Positions 17,343 through 26,045 are shown, numbered from the stretch's first letter. The stretch is 64,000 bases of DNA from Pseudomonas sp. GD03944 (GCF_029839275.1 NZ_JAOCAH010000014.1:62001-126000); one strand, 5' to 3'. A program made the numbers and translations. The notes: generated by a model not told the origin, from the sequence alone.

Positions 17343-18617
17343 ATGAGTCGCCTGAACCAAGAACTGAGCCTGCTGCAGGGCGTGGGCCTGCTAAGCACGT
17401 CGCTGCTCGGCACCGGGATTTTCGTGGTGCCGGCCCTGGCCGCCACGGCAGCCGGCGAAGTCTCGCTGTGGGCCTGGCTGGTGTTGATCGCCCTGGTGCT
17501 GCCGGTGGCCTTCACCTTCGCCCAGCTGGGCCGCCACTACCCCCACGCCGGCGGCGCGCCGCACCTGATCGGCCGGGCCCTCGGCCCGCGCATGGAGCGG
17601 CTCAGCGCGCTGCTGTTCCTGGCTGTGCTGCCGGTGGGCCTGCCGGCGGCACTGAGCATCGCCAGCGGGTTCTGGAGCGCCCTGTTCGACCTCAGCGCCA
17701 GCGCCAACCTGGCAATCCAGCTCGCCACCGTGGTCGCCATGCTGCTACTCGGGCAACGCCCGACCAGGGCATCCGGCCTGATCCAGGGGCTGATCGCGGT
17801 GGCGATCATCGCCACGGTCGCGCTGATCTGGTGGGCCGGCGACCTGCCACGGGCCAGCCAGCCGCTGCTGCCGGCCATCGACTGCGCCTGGCACCTGCTG
17901 CCCGCCGCCCTGGGGGTGATGTTCTGGTGCTTCGTCGGCATCGAAGCCTTCAGCCACTTGGGCGAGGAGTTCAAGAACCCCGAGCGCGACTTTCCCCTGG
18001 CCCTGCTGCTCGGCGTCCTGCTGGCCGGCCTGGTGTACTGGGCCTGCTCGGTGGCGGTGCTGAGTTTCCATGCCTACGGCGACGTGACCAGTGACGGCGC
18101 CTCGCTGCCGCGCATGCTCGACCTGCTGTTCGGCGAACACGCCCGTGGCGTCAGTGCGGTGGTCGGCTACCTGGCCTGCTTCGCCTCGATGAACATCTAC
18201 GTCCAGGGTTTCGCCCGGCTGATCTGGAGCCTGGCCGACGAGGGCAAGCTGCCCGCCACCCTGGCCCAGCGCAACCACCACGGTGTGCCGGCGCGGGCGC
18301 TGTGGCTGGTGGTGCTGAGCTGTGCGCTCTGCGCCACGCTGACCTGGAGCCTGTCGGTGTCGGTGGACCAGCTGATTCGCTACGCCAACGGCAACTTCGT
18401 GGTCATCTACCTGCTGAGCATGGTGGCCGGCTGGGTGCTGCTGCGCGGCATCTGGCGCTGGATCGCCGGGCTCAGCACGCTGTTGTGTGCGGCGGTGCTG
18501 GTGATGCTCGGCATCGACGCCTGGTACGCCGTGGGCTTGCTGGCGCTGCTGGCGGTACTCGACCAGGCGCGCCTTGCGCACAGCCGCCGGCCTCTCGACC
18601 ACTCGGCGCGTTCGTAG
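17343..18617 (+). CDS. yjeH: YjeH-type amino acid exporter (APC superfamily)
   Basis: Inner-membrane protein of 424 residues with about 12 hydrophobic segments. The N-terminus MSRLNQELSLLQGVGLLSTS, followed by LLGTGIFVVPALAA and later FLAVLPVGLPAALSIASGF, resembles E. coli YjeH, an exporter of L-methionine and branched-chain amino acids. Start at 17343 was preferred over an ATG 30 bases upstream because it matches the YjeH N-terminus. Divergent from an Lrp-type gene, which likely regulates it. Confidence 0.85.
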   Translation: MSRLNQELSLLQGVGLLSTSLLGTGIFVVPALAATAAGEVSLWAWLVLIALVLPVAFTFAQLGRHYPHAGGAPHLIGRALGPRMERLSALLFLAVLPVGLPAALSIASGFWSALFDLSASANLAIQLATVVAMLLLGQRPTRASGLIQGLIAVAIIATVALIWWAGDLPRASQPLLPAIDCAWHLLPAALGVMFWCFVGIEAFSHLGEEFKNPERDFPLALLLGVLLAGLVYWACSVAVLSFHAYGDVTSDGASLPRMLDLLFGEHARGVSAVVGYLACFASMNIYVQGFARLIWSLADEGKLPATLAQRNHHGVPARALWLVVLSCALCATLTWSLSVSVDQLIRYANGNFVVIYLLSMVAGWVLLRGIWRWIAGLSTLLCAAVLVMLGIDAWYAVGLLALLAVLDQARLAHSRRPLDHSARS

Positions 18618-18699
18618 TCCGTCCCAGGGGCGGCTCATGGGGTGACCGCAGGTGCAATCGGGTTCTATGCTTGCCGAGAACCCGCTGAAAGGAAGCCCC

Positions 18700-20034
18700 A
18701 TGCCCCGCGTGCTCAACGACCTGAAAATCATGCTGCTGGCCAACCTGTGGATCGTCCCGGTGGTCGGCGCACTTGTCTGGGCGCTGTTCCATTTCGTCGC
18801 CCCACCACCGCCGATGAGCGCCAGCATGGCCACCGGCACCAGCGGTGGCGCCTACCAGCAGTTCGCCGAGCACCTCAAGGAAGAACTGGCCAAGGAAGGC
18901 TTCGAGCTGAACCTGGTGCCCACCTCCGGCTCACGTGACAACCTGCAGCAACTGCTGGCCGATGACCCGTCCGTGCAGATCGCCCTGGTGCAGAGCGGCC
19001 TGGAGCGCCAGGTGAGCGCCGGCGAGCGGGAGCGCCTGAACAGCCTGGGCGCCATCTACCAGGAACCGCTGTGGTTGTTCCACCGCCGCGCGGTGAGCCT
19101 GGACCGCATCGCTGATCTCAAGCCGCTGCGCCTGGCGCTGGGCGGCGAAGGCAGTGGTACCCGTGCCGCCAGCGACGCCGTGCTCGGCGCCAACGGCATC
19201 GCGGGCGACCAGTATCCCGAAACCTGGCAAAGCATCGGCGGCGGCAAGGCCGCGCGGGCCCTGATGGCCGGCGAGCTGGACGCCGGCTTCTTCGTCGGCC
19301 CGGCGGAGAACGCCCTGGTGCAGCAACTGGCGGCCCACCCGGACATCGCCCTGGCGCATTTCCGCCGCGCGGCGGCCTACGAGGCACGCCTGCCCTTCTT
19401 CACCCAGGTCCGGGTCGGCGAAGGCCTGCTCGACCTTGCCAGCAACGCGCCGGACCGGGATGTCGTGACCCTGTCGCCGGTGGCCACCCTGGTGGTCAAC
19501 GACGACTTCAACCCGGGACTGGTGCCGCTGTTCCTCGCCGCCACCCGTGAAGTGATGAAGAACGGCAACCTGCTCGACCCCGCCGGCACCTACCCCAGCG
19601 CCGAGCCGCGCACCTTCGAGCTGCACAAGGACGCCGAGCACTACTACAGCAACGGCCTGCCGTTCCTGCAGCGCTACCTGCCGTTCCGCATCGCTTCGCT
19701 GGCCGACCGCTACATCATTCTGCTGATCCCGCTGATCGTGGTCATGATCCCCCTGTTCAAGGCCGTGGGACCGATCTACCAGTGGCGCATCCGCGCGCGC
19801 ATCTACCGCTGGTACAAGTACCTGCGCGACATCGACCGCAAGCTGCACGCCGGGTCGCTGCCGGACGAGCTGGACAGCGAGATCCAGCGCCTGGAACAGC
19901 TGGAAGACGAGCTGGCGGCGGTCGACGTACCGCTCTCCTACTCCCACGAGCTGTACGAACTGCACATGCACCTGCGCTACGTGATCAACCGCCTGCGCGC
20001 GCTGCAGCAACGGCGCGCACCGGAGCACGAGTAA
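18700..20034 (+). CDS. Membrane-tethered TAXI-family solute-binding protein (orphan)
   Basis: A 444-residue protein. Residues 9-31 are a membrane segment, not followed by a cleavage site. Residues about 40-330 form a TAXI-type periplasmic binding domain (MATGTSGGAYQQFAEHL, PTSGSRDNLQQLL, GGEGSGTRAASDAVL). A second membrane helix lies at about 338-357, and the last about 87 residues are a charged, probably cytoplasmic helical tail. TAXI proteins normally serve TRAP transporters, but no DctQM-like gene is nearby. ATG at 18700 has AAAGGAAG upstream. The topology suggests a sensor or a tethered receptor; this is inference. Confidence 0.82.
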   Translation: MPRVLNDLKIMLLANLWIVPVVGALVWALFHFVAPPPPMSASMATGTSGGAYQQFAEHLKEELAKEGFELNLVPTSGSRDNLQQLLADDPSVQIALVQSGLERQVSAGERERLNSLGAIYQEPLWLFHRRAVSLDRIADLKPLRLALGGEGSGTRAASDAVLGANGIAGDQYPETWQSIGGGKAARALMAGELDAGFFVGPAENALVQQLAAHPDIALAHFRRAAAYEARLPFFTQVRVGEGLLDLASNAPDRDVVTLSPVATLVVNDDFNPGLVPLFLAATREVMKNGNLLDPAGTYPSAEPRTFELHKDAEHYYSNGLPFLQRYLPFRIASLADRYIILLIPLIVVMIPLFKAVGPIYQWRIRARIYRWYKYLRDIDRKLHAGSLPDELDSEIQRLEQLEDELAAVDVPLSYSHELYELHMHLRYVINRLRALQQRRAPEHE

Positions 20035-20040
20035 AACAGG

Positions 20041-20203
20041 TGAGAGGGCTTCAACCGCAACGATCGCCACTGAAGCGCCTCCCCCAGGTCGATACCTCCT
20101 CATCAGGCAACTGCCATGGTGGATGTGAAAAGCGACATCCACCCTACATAGTGATCGACATGGTTGTGCGAAGGGCTTTTGTGGGAGAGGCTTCAGCCGC
20201 GAC
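20041..20203. repeat. Degenerate REP-like repeats and a hairpin
   Basis: Between the TAXI gene and ndpA. A degenerate REP-like unit starts at 20041 (GAGAGGGCTTCAACCGCAAC) with a partial inverted partner after it. A perfect nine-base stem (GGTGGATGT at 20118-20126, ACATCCACC at 20135-20143) may end the upstream transcript. A better REP-like unit (GTGGGAGAGGCTTCAGCCGC) lies at 20181-20203. Confidence 0.6.
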
Positions 20204-20281
20204 TGATTGCCGATCGGTCATGAGCGCGTACCGCCGCTTCAGGTAAACTGCGCGCCTGTTTCACTTCAGCACGAGACCGCC

Positions 20282-21286
20282 ATGCCGATCCGCCATTGCA
20301 TCGTCCACCTGATCGACAAGAAGCCCGACGGCACACCCGCCGTGCTGCACGCCCGCGATACCGAGCTGGGTGCCTCGCAGGCCATCGAGAACATGCTCGC
20401 CGACCTCAACGAGAGCTACAACGCCAAGCAGGGCAAGGCCTGGGGGTTCTTTCACAGCGAGTCCGGGGCCTACCCGTTCAGCGGCTGGCTGCAGGCCTAC
20501 CTCGACGACAGCCAGGATTTCACCGCCTTCAGCCGCCAGGCCGTCGAGCATCTGCAGAAGCTGATGGAGGAGTCCAACCTCTCGGTCGGCGGCCACGTGC
20601 TGTTCGCCCACTACCAGCAAGGCATGACCGACTACCTGGCCATCGCCCTGCTGCACCACAGCGACGGCGTGGCGGTGAACGATGCCCTGGACGTGACCCC
20701 GGCCAAGCACCTGGACCTCGGCCAACTGCACCTGGCGGCACGCATCAACATTTCCGAGTGGCGCAACAACAGCCACTCCAAGCAGTACATCTCGTTCATC
20801 AAGGGCAAGAACGGCAAGAAGGTCTCGGAATACTTCCGCGACTTCATCGGCTGCCAGGAAGGCGTCGACTCACCCAGCGAGACCCGCACCCTGCTCAAGG
20901 CCTTCAGCGACTTCGTCGAGAGCGAAGACCTGCCGGAAGAACAGGCCCGCGCCAAGACCGACACCCTGGTCGACTACGCCACCAGCCAGGCCAAGATGGG
21001 CGAGCCCATGACCCTGGAAGAACTGTCCGGGCTGATCGACGAGGAGCGCCCCAAGGCCTTCTACGACCATATCCGCAACAAGGACTACGGCCTGTCGCCC
21101 GAGATCCCCGCCGACAAGCGCACCCTGAGCCAGTTCCGCCGCTTCACCGGCCGCGCCGAAGGCCTGTCGATCAGCTTCGAAGCCCACCTGCTGGGTTCGA
21201 AGATCGAATACGACGAAACCCAGGACACCCTGATCATCCGCAACCTGCCCACGCAGCTGACCGATCAGCTGAAGCGCCGCAAGTAA
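20282..21286 (+). CDS. ndpA: Nucleoid-associated protein NdpA (YejK family)
   Basis: A 334-residue cytoplasmic protein of the YejK/NdpA family, associated with the nucleoid. Diagnostic features: N-terminal [38 protein letters not shown], and the central [29 protein letters not shown]. Length equals that of E. coli YejK (335 aa). The ATG at 20282 is family-conserved; the longer upstream frame runs through repeat sequence. Molecular role remains poorly defined in the literature I know. Confidence 0.92.
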   Translation: MPIRHCIVHLIDKKPDGTPAVLHARDTELGASQAIENMLADLNESYNAKQGKAWGFFHSESGAYPFSGWLQAYLDDSQDFTAFSRQAVEHLQKLMEESNLSVGGHVLFAHYQQGMTDYLAIALLHHSDGVAVNDALDVTPAKHLDLGQLHLAARINISEWRNNSHSKQYISFIKGKNGKKVSEYFRDFIGCQEGVDSPSETRTLLKAFSDFVESEDLPEEQARAKTDTLVDYATSQAKMGEPMTLEELSGLIDEERPKAFYDHIRNKDYGLSPEIPADKRTLSQFRRFTGRAEGLSISFEAHLLGSKIEYDETQDTLIIRNLPTQLTDQLKRRK

Positions 21287-21306
21287 CAGAGGACGCGGGA
21301 AGAAAA

Positions 21307-21377
21307 GCTCGCGGACAAGTCCGCTCCTACAGAAGCAGACCGCAGGTCCCTGTAGGAGAGGCCTTGGCCTCGAGCTC
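21307..21377. repeat. Composite REPIN-like element, copy A
   Basis: Two inward REP arms separated by about 21 bases. The left arm is the reverse complement of GTAGGAGCGGACTTGTCCGC (plus GAGC); the right arm is GTAGGAGAGGCCTTGGCCTC (plus GAGCTC). The two arms are different variants, making a hybrid. The same hybrid occurs inverted at 26046-26119. Confidence 0.85.
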
Positions 21378-21403
21378 GACGATCGAGCACGCACCTCCGG
21401 ACC

Positions 21404-21453
21404 GATCGTTCCCATGCTCCGCGTGGGAATGCATCCCCGGACGCTCCGCGTCC
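21404..21453. repeat. Second palindromic repeat family, copy A
   Basis: Two short palindromes in a row: TTCCCATGCTCCGCGTGGGAA (21 bases, 21410-21430, written here as TTCCCATGC / GCGTGGGAA around TCC), then GGACGCTCCGCGTCC at 21439-21453. These GC-rich palindromes are common dispersed repeats in Pseudomonas. A related array occurs inverted at 25853-25902. Confidence 0.7.
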
Positions 21454-21474
21454 AGACCACAGCGTGCGAAATGC

Positions 21475-21500
21475 AAAACGCCCGGCATGCCGGGCGTTTT
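21475..21500. terminator. Bidirectional terminator between ndpA and the GST-like gene
   Basis: Perfect palindrome: stem ACGCCCGGC / GCCGGGCGT flanked by AAAA and TTTT, tight loop AT. It sits between convergent ndpA and the GST-like gene and can serve both. Confidence 0.85.
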
Positions 21501-21521
21501 GCTGTCTGGCAGCTACGGGAA

Positions 21522-22457
21522 CTAGCGGGCCTCGATGCGGAACCCCACGCGCGGGAAGTGCACATGGACGGTGCCGGCGCGCGGGTCTTCGCGGCGCAGG
21601 GTCAGCACTTCGCGGCCGCTGAACACCAGCTCCCCTTCCACCGGGTCGACCCCGTAATCGATAGCGCAAATCGCCACCTGCTGACCCGGCACGAAGCCAT
21701 TCGGGTCGACGAACTCCTCCTGGGGCAGCGGCACCGGAGTGGCGTCGCGGGCGATGCCGATGGCCTCTTCGCTGCTCAGCTCGCTCGGCGTGCCGTGACC
21801 AAAGCCCAGCACCCGCTCCAGCCAGGCCGCGACGGCCGGGTAATCGTTGACCAGGGGCGCGGTGACCGGTGTGCCACGCAGGAACCACAGCGGGTGCGCC
21901 ACAGCCACATCCGCCAGCGAAGGCTCGCCGAACAGGAAACCACCCGGGTCACGCTCCAGCTGCTGTTGCAAACGGGCCATCAGGCTCGGCCACTGGTGCT
22001 TGGCCGTCTCGGCCGGCAGGCGGGTCGCCAGGCCGCCGCTGAACAGCGCCGAGCGATCGGCGACGAAGGCCTTGAGGAATTCCGGCGGCAGCTTGCCGAA
22101 ACGCGCCGCGATGGATTCGGGCTGGAACACCAGGCTCACCGCGTGCTGGAACAGCACCGAGTCGGCCCACTGCGCCAGGCTCGCCACGGTGAAGTGCTGG
22201 CCATGGGGAAACAGCGTCGGTGTCGGTTTCTCCGCCTCCAGGCGTCGCGCGATCAGGGCGGTGTCGCAGTAGATGTCGGCACCGACCTGCAGCACCGGGG
22301 TCTTGCGGTAGCCGCCGGTCAGGGCGACCAGGTCCGGCTTGGGCATGATCGGCGGGATCATCACCGAGCGCCACGGCAGTTGCTTGAACCCCAACAGCAG
22401 GCGCGCCTTCTCGGCGAAGGGCGAGGTCGGGTAATGGTGCAAGATCAACTCGGGCAT
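21522..22457 (-). CDS. Glutathione S-transferase-like protein with extra C-terminal beta domain
   Basis: A 311-residue cytosolic protein. Residues 1-80 are a thioredoxin-fold GST N-domain (LILHHYPTSPFAEKARLLLG, GYRKTPVLQVGADIYCDTAL); residues about 90-210 are the helical C-domain (FGEPSLADVAVAHPLWFL). Residues about 235-311 form an additional beta-rich module (GFVPGQQVAICAIDYGVDPV, GREVLTLRRED) not part of a normal GST of about 200-230 residues. Substrate unknown. First gene past the palindromic terminator, in the block bracketed by inverted repeat arrays. Confidence 0.82.
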   Translation of the reverse strand: MPELILHHYPTSPFAEKARLLLGFKQLPWRSVMIPPIMPKPDLVALTGGYRKTPVLQVGADIYCDTALIARRLEAEKPTPTLFPHGQHFTVASLAQWADSVLFQHAVSLVFQPESIAARFGKLPPEFLKAFVADRSALFSGGLATRLPAETAKHQWPSLMARLQQQLERDPGGFLFGEPSLADVAVAHPLWFLRGTPVTAPLVNDYPAVAAWLERVLGFGHGTPSELSSEEAIGIARDATPVPLPQEEFVDPNGFVPGQQVAICAIDYGVDPVEGELVFSGREVLTLRREDPRAGTVHVHFPRVGFRIEAR

Positions 22458-22521
22458 GGCGGTCTCCGCATGGCTGGATGAACGCCCAGCTTAATCGGCC
22501 CTGCCGTTGCGGCCTACCCGA

Positions 22522-22836
22522 TCAGGGTGATGGTGCGTTATCAACCACGCCGATGACGGCCGGCAACGCCGTCGCCACCAGCACTTCCTTGGCCGCCTTG
22601 CTCAGGCGCTTGATCGCCCGTTCGCGGCGCAGGGCATCGCCCTTGCCCGCGCAGGCTTCGGTGTAGACCAGGGCGATAGCCGGGCTGGAAAAGAAAAAGC
22701 GCGCGCCTTTGCCGCTCTGGTGCTGGGCGAAGCGCCGTTGCGGGTCATCGCTGATGCCGCAGTACAGCGCGCCGTTCTGCGCACGCACCAGGTAGACGAA
22801 CCAGGCTTTCTCGACGGCGGGTGCTGCCTCGGACAC
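22522..22836 (-). CDS. GIY-YIG family endonuclease-like protein (UPF0213 type)
   Basis: A 104-residue single-domain GIY-YIG protein: [28 protein letters not shown] supplies the two signature beta strands and the following helix with catalytic-type Arg, and [11 protein letters not shown] ends the domain. Begins with GTG immediately after the pcs stop (TGAGTG), so it is probably translated from the pcs message. Members of this small family have been linked to DNA nuclease activity; no specific role is known here. Confidence 0.85.
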   Translation of the reverse strand: MSEAAPAVEKAWFVYLVRAQNGALYCGISDDPQRRFAQHQSGKGARFFFSSPAIALVYTEACAGKGDALRRERAIKRLSKAAKEVLVATALPAVIGVVDNAPSP

Positions 22837-23547
22837 TCAGGCCAGCCACTCGCGGGCGGTGCGCCACAGGCAGACGCCGACGAAATAGGCGGACGCCAGG
22901 CCCCAGATCACCAGCAGCCAGGTCTGGTTGAGCGGGTACTGCAGGATCAGCAGCGCGCAGGAGGCCATCCACACCATGGTCACGGCGATGTTCACCGCCA
23001 TGAACTCCCGGACCCGGAACGGGTGCAGGAACTTCATGCGGGTCAGGGTCAGGGCAGCCAGCACGACGATGGTGAGGAAGCTCAGCCAGGGGTCGAAGTC
23101 CAGCAGGTAAAGGTAGACCACCACCACGTTCCAGGCGGCCGGGAAGCCGACGAAGTAGTTGTCCTTGCTCTTCATGTTGACGTTGCAGAAGCAGAACAGC
23201 GACGACAGCAGGATCAGCCCCACCGCCGGCAACAGGGTGTAGTCCGGCAGCTCGATGAAGCGGTAGACGAAGATCGCCGGGATGAACACGTAGGTCAGGT
23301 AGTCGATGACCAGGTCCAGGGTGGAGCCATCGAAATGGGGCAGCACCACCTTGACGTCGAACTTGCGCGCCAGGGTGCCGTCCAGGCCGTCCACCAGCAG
23401 CGCCAGGCCCAGCCACATGAGGCAGACCTGCGGCCGCCCGTCGAGAACCGCCAGCAGCGCCAGCAGCCCCAGGATGACACCGCTCGCGGTGACGGCATGC
23501 ACGCTCCAGGCCTTGGCTTTACTTGCGGACAGCATCAGTGCACTCAT
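22837..23547 (-). CDS. pcs: Phosphatidylcholine synthase
   Basis: Inner-membrane CDP-alcohol phosphatidyltransferase (236 aa) that condenses choline with CDP-diacylglycerol to give phosphatidylcholine. The signature is visible as DGLDGTLARKF followed by GSTLDLVIDYLTY, providing the metal-binding aspartates, and about seven further hydrophobic segments follow. Length and motif agree with Pcs of Pseudomonas and rhizobia. A start 33 bases upstream is possible, but AGAGAG precedes the ATG at 23547. Followed directly by the GIY-YIG gene. Confidence 0.9.
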   Translation of the reverse strand: MSALMLSASKAKAWSVHAVTASGVILGLLALLAVLDGRPQVCLMWLGLALLVDGLDGTLARKFDVKVVLPHFDGSTLDLVIDYLTYVFIPAIFVYRFIELPDYTLLPAVGLILLSSLFCFCNVNMKSKDNYFVGFPAAWNVVVVYLYLLDFDPWLSFLTIVVLAALTLTRMKFLHPFRVREFMAVNIAVTMVWMASCALLILQYPLNQTWLLVIWGLASAYFVGVCLWRTAREWLA

Positions 23548-23661
23548 TGTCAGGCTCTCTAGGACGGGTTCTTCCATCAACGAATACCCAGACGCTGCAA
23601 TACGGTCTGGCGTTATCGGAAGTTAAGACCAGAAAGCCTACCATTCCGTTCGTTAAAGCAC

Positions 23662-24147
23662 CTATATCCCGTGCAGCTGACGACCGGCACGAAATTGCTG
23701 CAGACCCTTGCCGGCCTGGCGACGAATGGCATTCTGCACCGGCGGCGCCCAGCCCAGCAGCAGGCCCTTGGCCCCCAGCGCCTGGCGGGCCCAGCGCCAC
23801 AGATCGAAGCTGTCGCGGTGCTCGGCGATCAGCCCGTCGCGGAAGACGAAGCGCGCCTCGATGTGGTTGACCACGGTGTTGCCGGTCTGACTGAACAGGT
23901 AAGTGGCGACCCAGCGCGCGCTGCCCTGCCGGTCATCGGCCTGCACGCTATCGAAGGTCAGGGAAAACCCCTGGGCCTTGGACGCCAGCATGCGCCACAT
24001 GTCTCCCGCCTCGGTGCCGCGCAGGTCTTGGAAGACCGGGTCGCTGAAGCGCACGTCCGGGGTGTAGCAGGCCGCCATGGCTTCGGCGTCCAGACGCTGG
24101 AAGGCTTCGTAGAAGCGGGTGATCAGCTCGGCATTGGGGTGGCTCAT
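23662..24147 (-). CDS. NTF2-like (SnoaL-type) protein
   Basis: A 161-residue protein of the nuclear transport factor 2 fold: LITRFYEAFQRLDAEAMAAC, then YTPDVRFSDPVFQDLRG and a C-terminal sheet ending with FRDGLIAEHRDSFDLWRW, a common pattern in small isomerase or polyketide-cyclase-like proteins. Divergent from the GlxA/AraC-type regulator with a 115-base gap, which makes regulation by that neighbour plausible. No active-site assignment can be made. Confidence 0.85.
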   Translation of the reverse strand: MSHPNAELITRFYEAFQRLDAEAMAACYTPDVRFSDPVFQDLRGTEAGDMWRMLASKAQGFSLTFDSVQADDRQGSARWVATYLFSQTGNTVVNHIEARFVFRDGLIAEHRDSFDLWRWARQALGAKGLLLGWAPPVQNAIRRQAGKGLQQFRAGRQLHGI

Positions 24148-24262
24148 GGGGCGTCTCCGCAGGAAGGAATAGCCACAGTATTGCGCGCAACGCGTCAGGC
24201 CGCGATTGGCTAAATCGCCAACTTTGTGTCAATAATCGCCATCCTTCGGTCGGAATCGCCCC

Positions 24263-25273
24263 ATGCCCGCGATCGCCCTGTACGTCTGCCCGCAAACCGT
24301 CTGTGCCAGCCTGAGCCTGGCCAATGATGCCTTCGGCCTGGCCAACCACCTGGCCGGCCGCCCGCTGTTCACGGTGCAGCGGGTCAGCGCCGACGGACAG
24401 CCGGTAGACCTGGGCTTCGCCCGTATCCAGATGGACGGCGACCTGGCAGTGGCCGAGACAGCCGATGTGCTGATCGTCCCGGCCACCGGCAGTGCCATCG
24501 ATGCCTGCCTGGCGGCCAACGCCCCTCTGCTGGCCTGGCTCACGCAACGCCCCGCCCACCAGCAGATCGCCAGCCTGTGCAGCGCGGCCTTCCTGCTGGG
24601 CGCTGCCGGCCTGTTCGACGGTCGGCGCGCGACGACCCACTGGGCGCTGGCCAACCCGTTTCGCCAGCGCTTCCCGGGCGCCCGGCTGGACATCGACGCA
24701 CTGGTCTGCCACGACGGCCCGATCCTCAGCTCCGGCGGCGCCCAGGCCGGCCTGGACCTGTGCCTGTACCTGATCGCCTGGCACGCCGGCGATGCGCTGG
24801 CCGAACAGGTGGCCAACACCCTGGTGGTGGACGGCCGGCGCACCGGTCAGCTGCGCCATGCCCCGCTGATCCCCGCCAACCCGGCCCGCGACCGGCAGAT
24901 CGAGCCGCTGTTGCAGTGGATGCAGCAGCACCATGCCGACGCCATCGACCTCAACCGCCTGGCCGAGCAGGCCAATTGCTCACCCCGGACACTGCTCAGG
25001 CGCTTCAAGGCCTGCACCGGGATGACGCCCAACGATTACCTGCAACGCCTGCGCATCGGCCAGGCCCAGCAGGCCCTGCGCAATCCTGCCCACACCCTGG
25101 AACAGGTGGCTGAAAAGGTCGGCTACGCCGACCGCGCCACCTTCGCCAAACTGTTCAAGCAACTCAGCGGCGAAACCCCGGGCGCCTTCCGCAAACGCCT
25201 GCACCTCACCCTGCCCCAGCCGTCTCGCAGGACAGCAGAGCAATCGACAGGCGAAAAAAAACCGGCTGGGTAA
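24263..25273 (+). CDS. GlxA-type AraC-family transcriptional regulator
   Basis: A 336-residue regulator. Residues 1-190 form a DJ-1/PfpI-like sensing domain with the nucleophile-elbow-type segment ASLCSAAFLLGAAGLFDG followed by RRATTHWAL. The C-terminal about 100 residues are the two-HTH AraC domain (NRLAEQANCSPRTLLRRFK and VAEKVGYADRATFAKLFKQL). Divergent from the NTF2-like gene. The stop codon lies inside the loop of the downstream terminator, so the last codons are part of the hairpin. Confidence 0.9.
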   Translation: MPAIALYVCPQTVCASLSLANDAFGLANHLAGRPLFTVQRVSADGQPVDLGFARIQMDGDLAVAETADVLIVPATGSAIDACLAANAPLLAWLTQRPAHQQIASLCSAAFLLGAAGLFDGRRATTHWALANPFRQRFPGARLDIDALVCHDGPILSSGGAQAGLDLCLYLIAWHAGDALAEQVANTLVVDGRRTGQLRHAPLIPANPARDRQIEPLLQWMQQHHADAIDLNRLAEQANCSPRTLLRRFKACTGMTPNDYLQRLRIGQAQQALRNPAHTLEQVAEKVGYADRATFAKLFKQLSGETPGAFRKRLHLTLPQPSRRTAEQSTGEKKPAG

Positions 25274-25284
25274 GCCGGTTTTTT
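25254..25284. terminator. Rho-independent terminator overlapping the regulator 3' end
   Basis: Stem ACCGGCT / AGCCGGT with loop GGGTA, A-tract before and T-tract after. The TAA stop of the AraC-type gene spans loop and stem (25271-25273). Also positioned to end the convergent repeat-protein transcript. Confidence 0.85.
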
Positions 25285-25342
25285 CAGGTCAGCCACTGCG
25301 TTGGGGTCATGCTGAAATCTCGATCGATGGGTCGGCGCGGTC

Positions 25343-25666
25343 TCAGGCAACACGGCTTTCGATCAGGCGATCCGAACCACCTTCAGCAACGCGGTTCTCG
25401 ATCAGGCGATCCGAACCACCTTCAGCGACACGGTTTTCGATCAGGCGATCCGAGCCACCTTCGGCAACGCGGTTTTCGATCAGACGGTCGGAACCACCTT
25501 CAGCGACGCGGTTTTCGATCAGGCGGTCCGAACCACCTTCGGCAACACGGCTTTCGATCAGGCGATCAGCACCGCCTTCGGCGACGACAGGTTGGGCGGA
25601 AGAGGCAGCGAATACGTTGGCGGCCAGTACAGTGAAAGCAACGCTGAGGATGAGTTGGCGTTTCAT
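25343..25666 (-). CDS. Exported 13-residue tandem-repeat protein
   Basis: A 107-residue protein. Residues 1-20 are a signal peptide (ending VFAA); the rest is almost only six copies of a 13-residue unit, VAEGGSDRLIENR, after a partial first unit VAEGGADRLIESR. The mature protein is polar, acidic and without cysteine. Similar repeat proteins in Pseudomonas are sometimes labelled phage infection proteins; I know of no experiment supporting that name. The gene stands alone, with its own upstream region and a convergent terminator. Confidence 0.8.
   Translation of the reverse strand: MKRQLILSVAFTVLAANVFAASSAQPVVAEGGADRLIESRVAEGGSDRLIENRVAEGGSDRLIENRVAEGGSDRLIENRVAEGGSDRLIENRVAEGGSDRLIESRVA
25348..25581. 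repeat. Six tandem 39-base repeats within a coding region
   Basis: Six head-to-tail units of exactly 39 bases (25348, 25387, 25426, 25465, 25504, 25543), each encoding one 13-residue unit of the exported repeat protein. Units differ mainly at wobble positions, so the array is kept in frame and could change copy number by slippage or recombination. Confidence 0.92.
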
Positions 25667-25852
25667 GATGGTGTGCTCCGGGGTGTTGTGGGTTGGTATG
25701 GAGCAGATGTTACGGGAGGGGATTTTTAAGAGAACTTCATTGAGGTGATGGTAAACATCGACGCGAGAGATGGTTGCTCGGGAGCCTCTAGTCCGGGGCT
25801 CTTTGTCTATAGAACCTTTACACGAAGGTGCTGGAAGCCTGCGGTGCGTAGC

Positions 25853-25977
25853 GGACGCAGAGCGTCCGGAGCAGCGTTCCCACGCGGAGCGTGGGAACGA
25901 TCAGGCGGAGGGGTGACGAAACGCTGATGGCTCCCACGCTCCGCGTGGTAGCCCAATCCCGTGACGCTCTGCGTCAC
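25853..25977. repeat. Second palindromic repeat family, copy B
   Basis: GGACGCAGAGCGTCC at 25853-25867, then the palindrome GTTCCCACGC / GCGTGGGAAC up to 25900 ending in GATC, then a further pair CTCCCACGCTCCGCGTGG (25931-25948) and GTGACGCTCTGCGTCAC (25961-25977). The first two palindromes are the inverted counterpart of the array at 21404-21453. Confidence 0.7.
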
Positions 25978-26045
25978 CAGCGGCAGGTCAGTAAACAGAC
26001 GTCCCGCAGCGGGCGCAGGGCGCGCCCGGGGGCGGTCAGGAGGCA

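Noticed and set aside
25343-25666. Regular repeats considered as a CRISPR array
   Set aside because: The 39-base units are head-to-tail with no spacers and encode a repeated peptide in frame; no cas genes are present.
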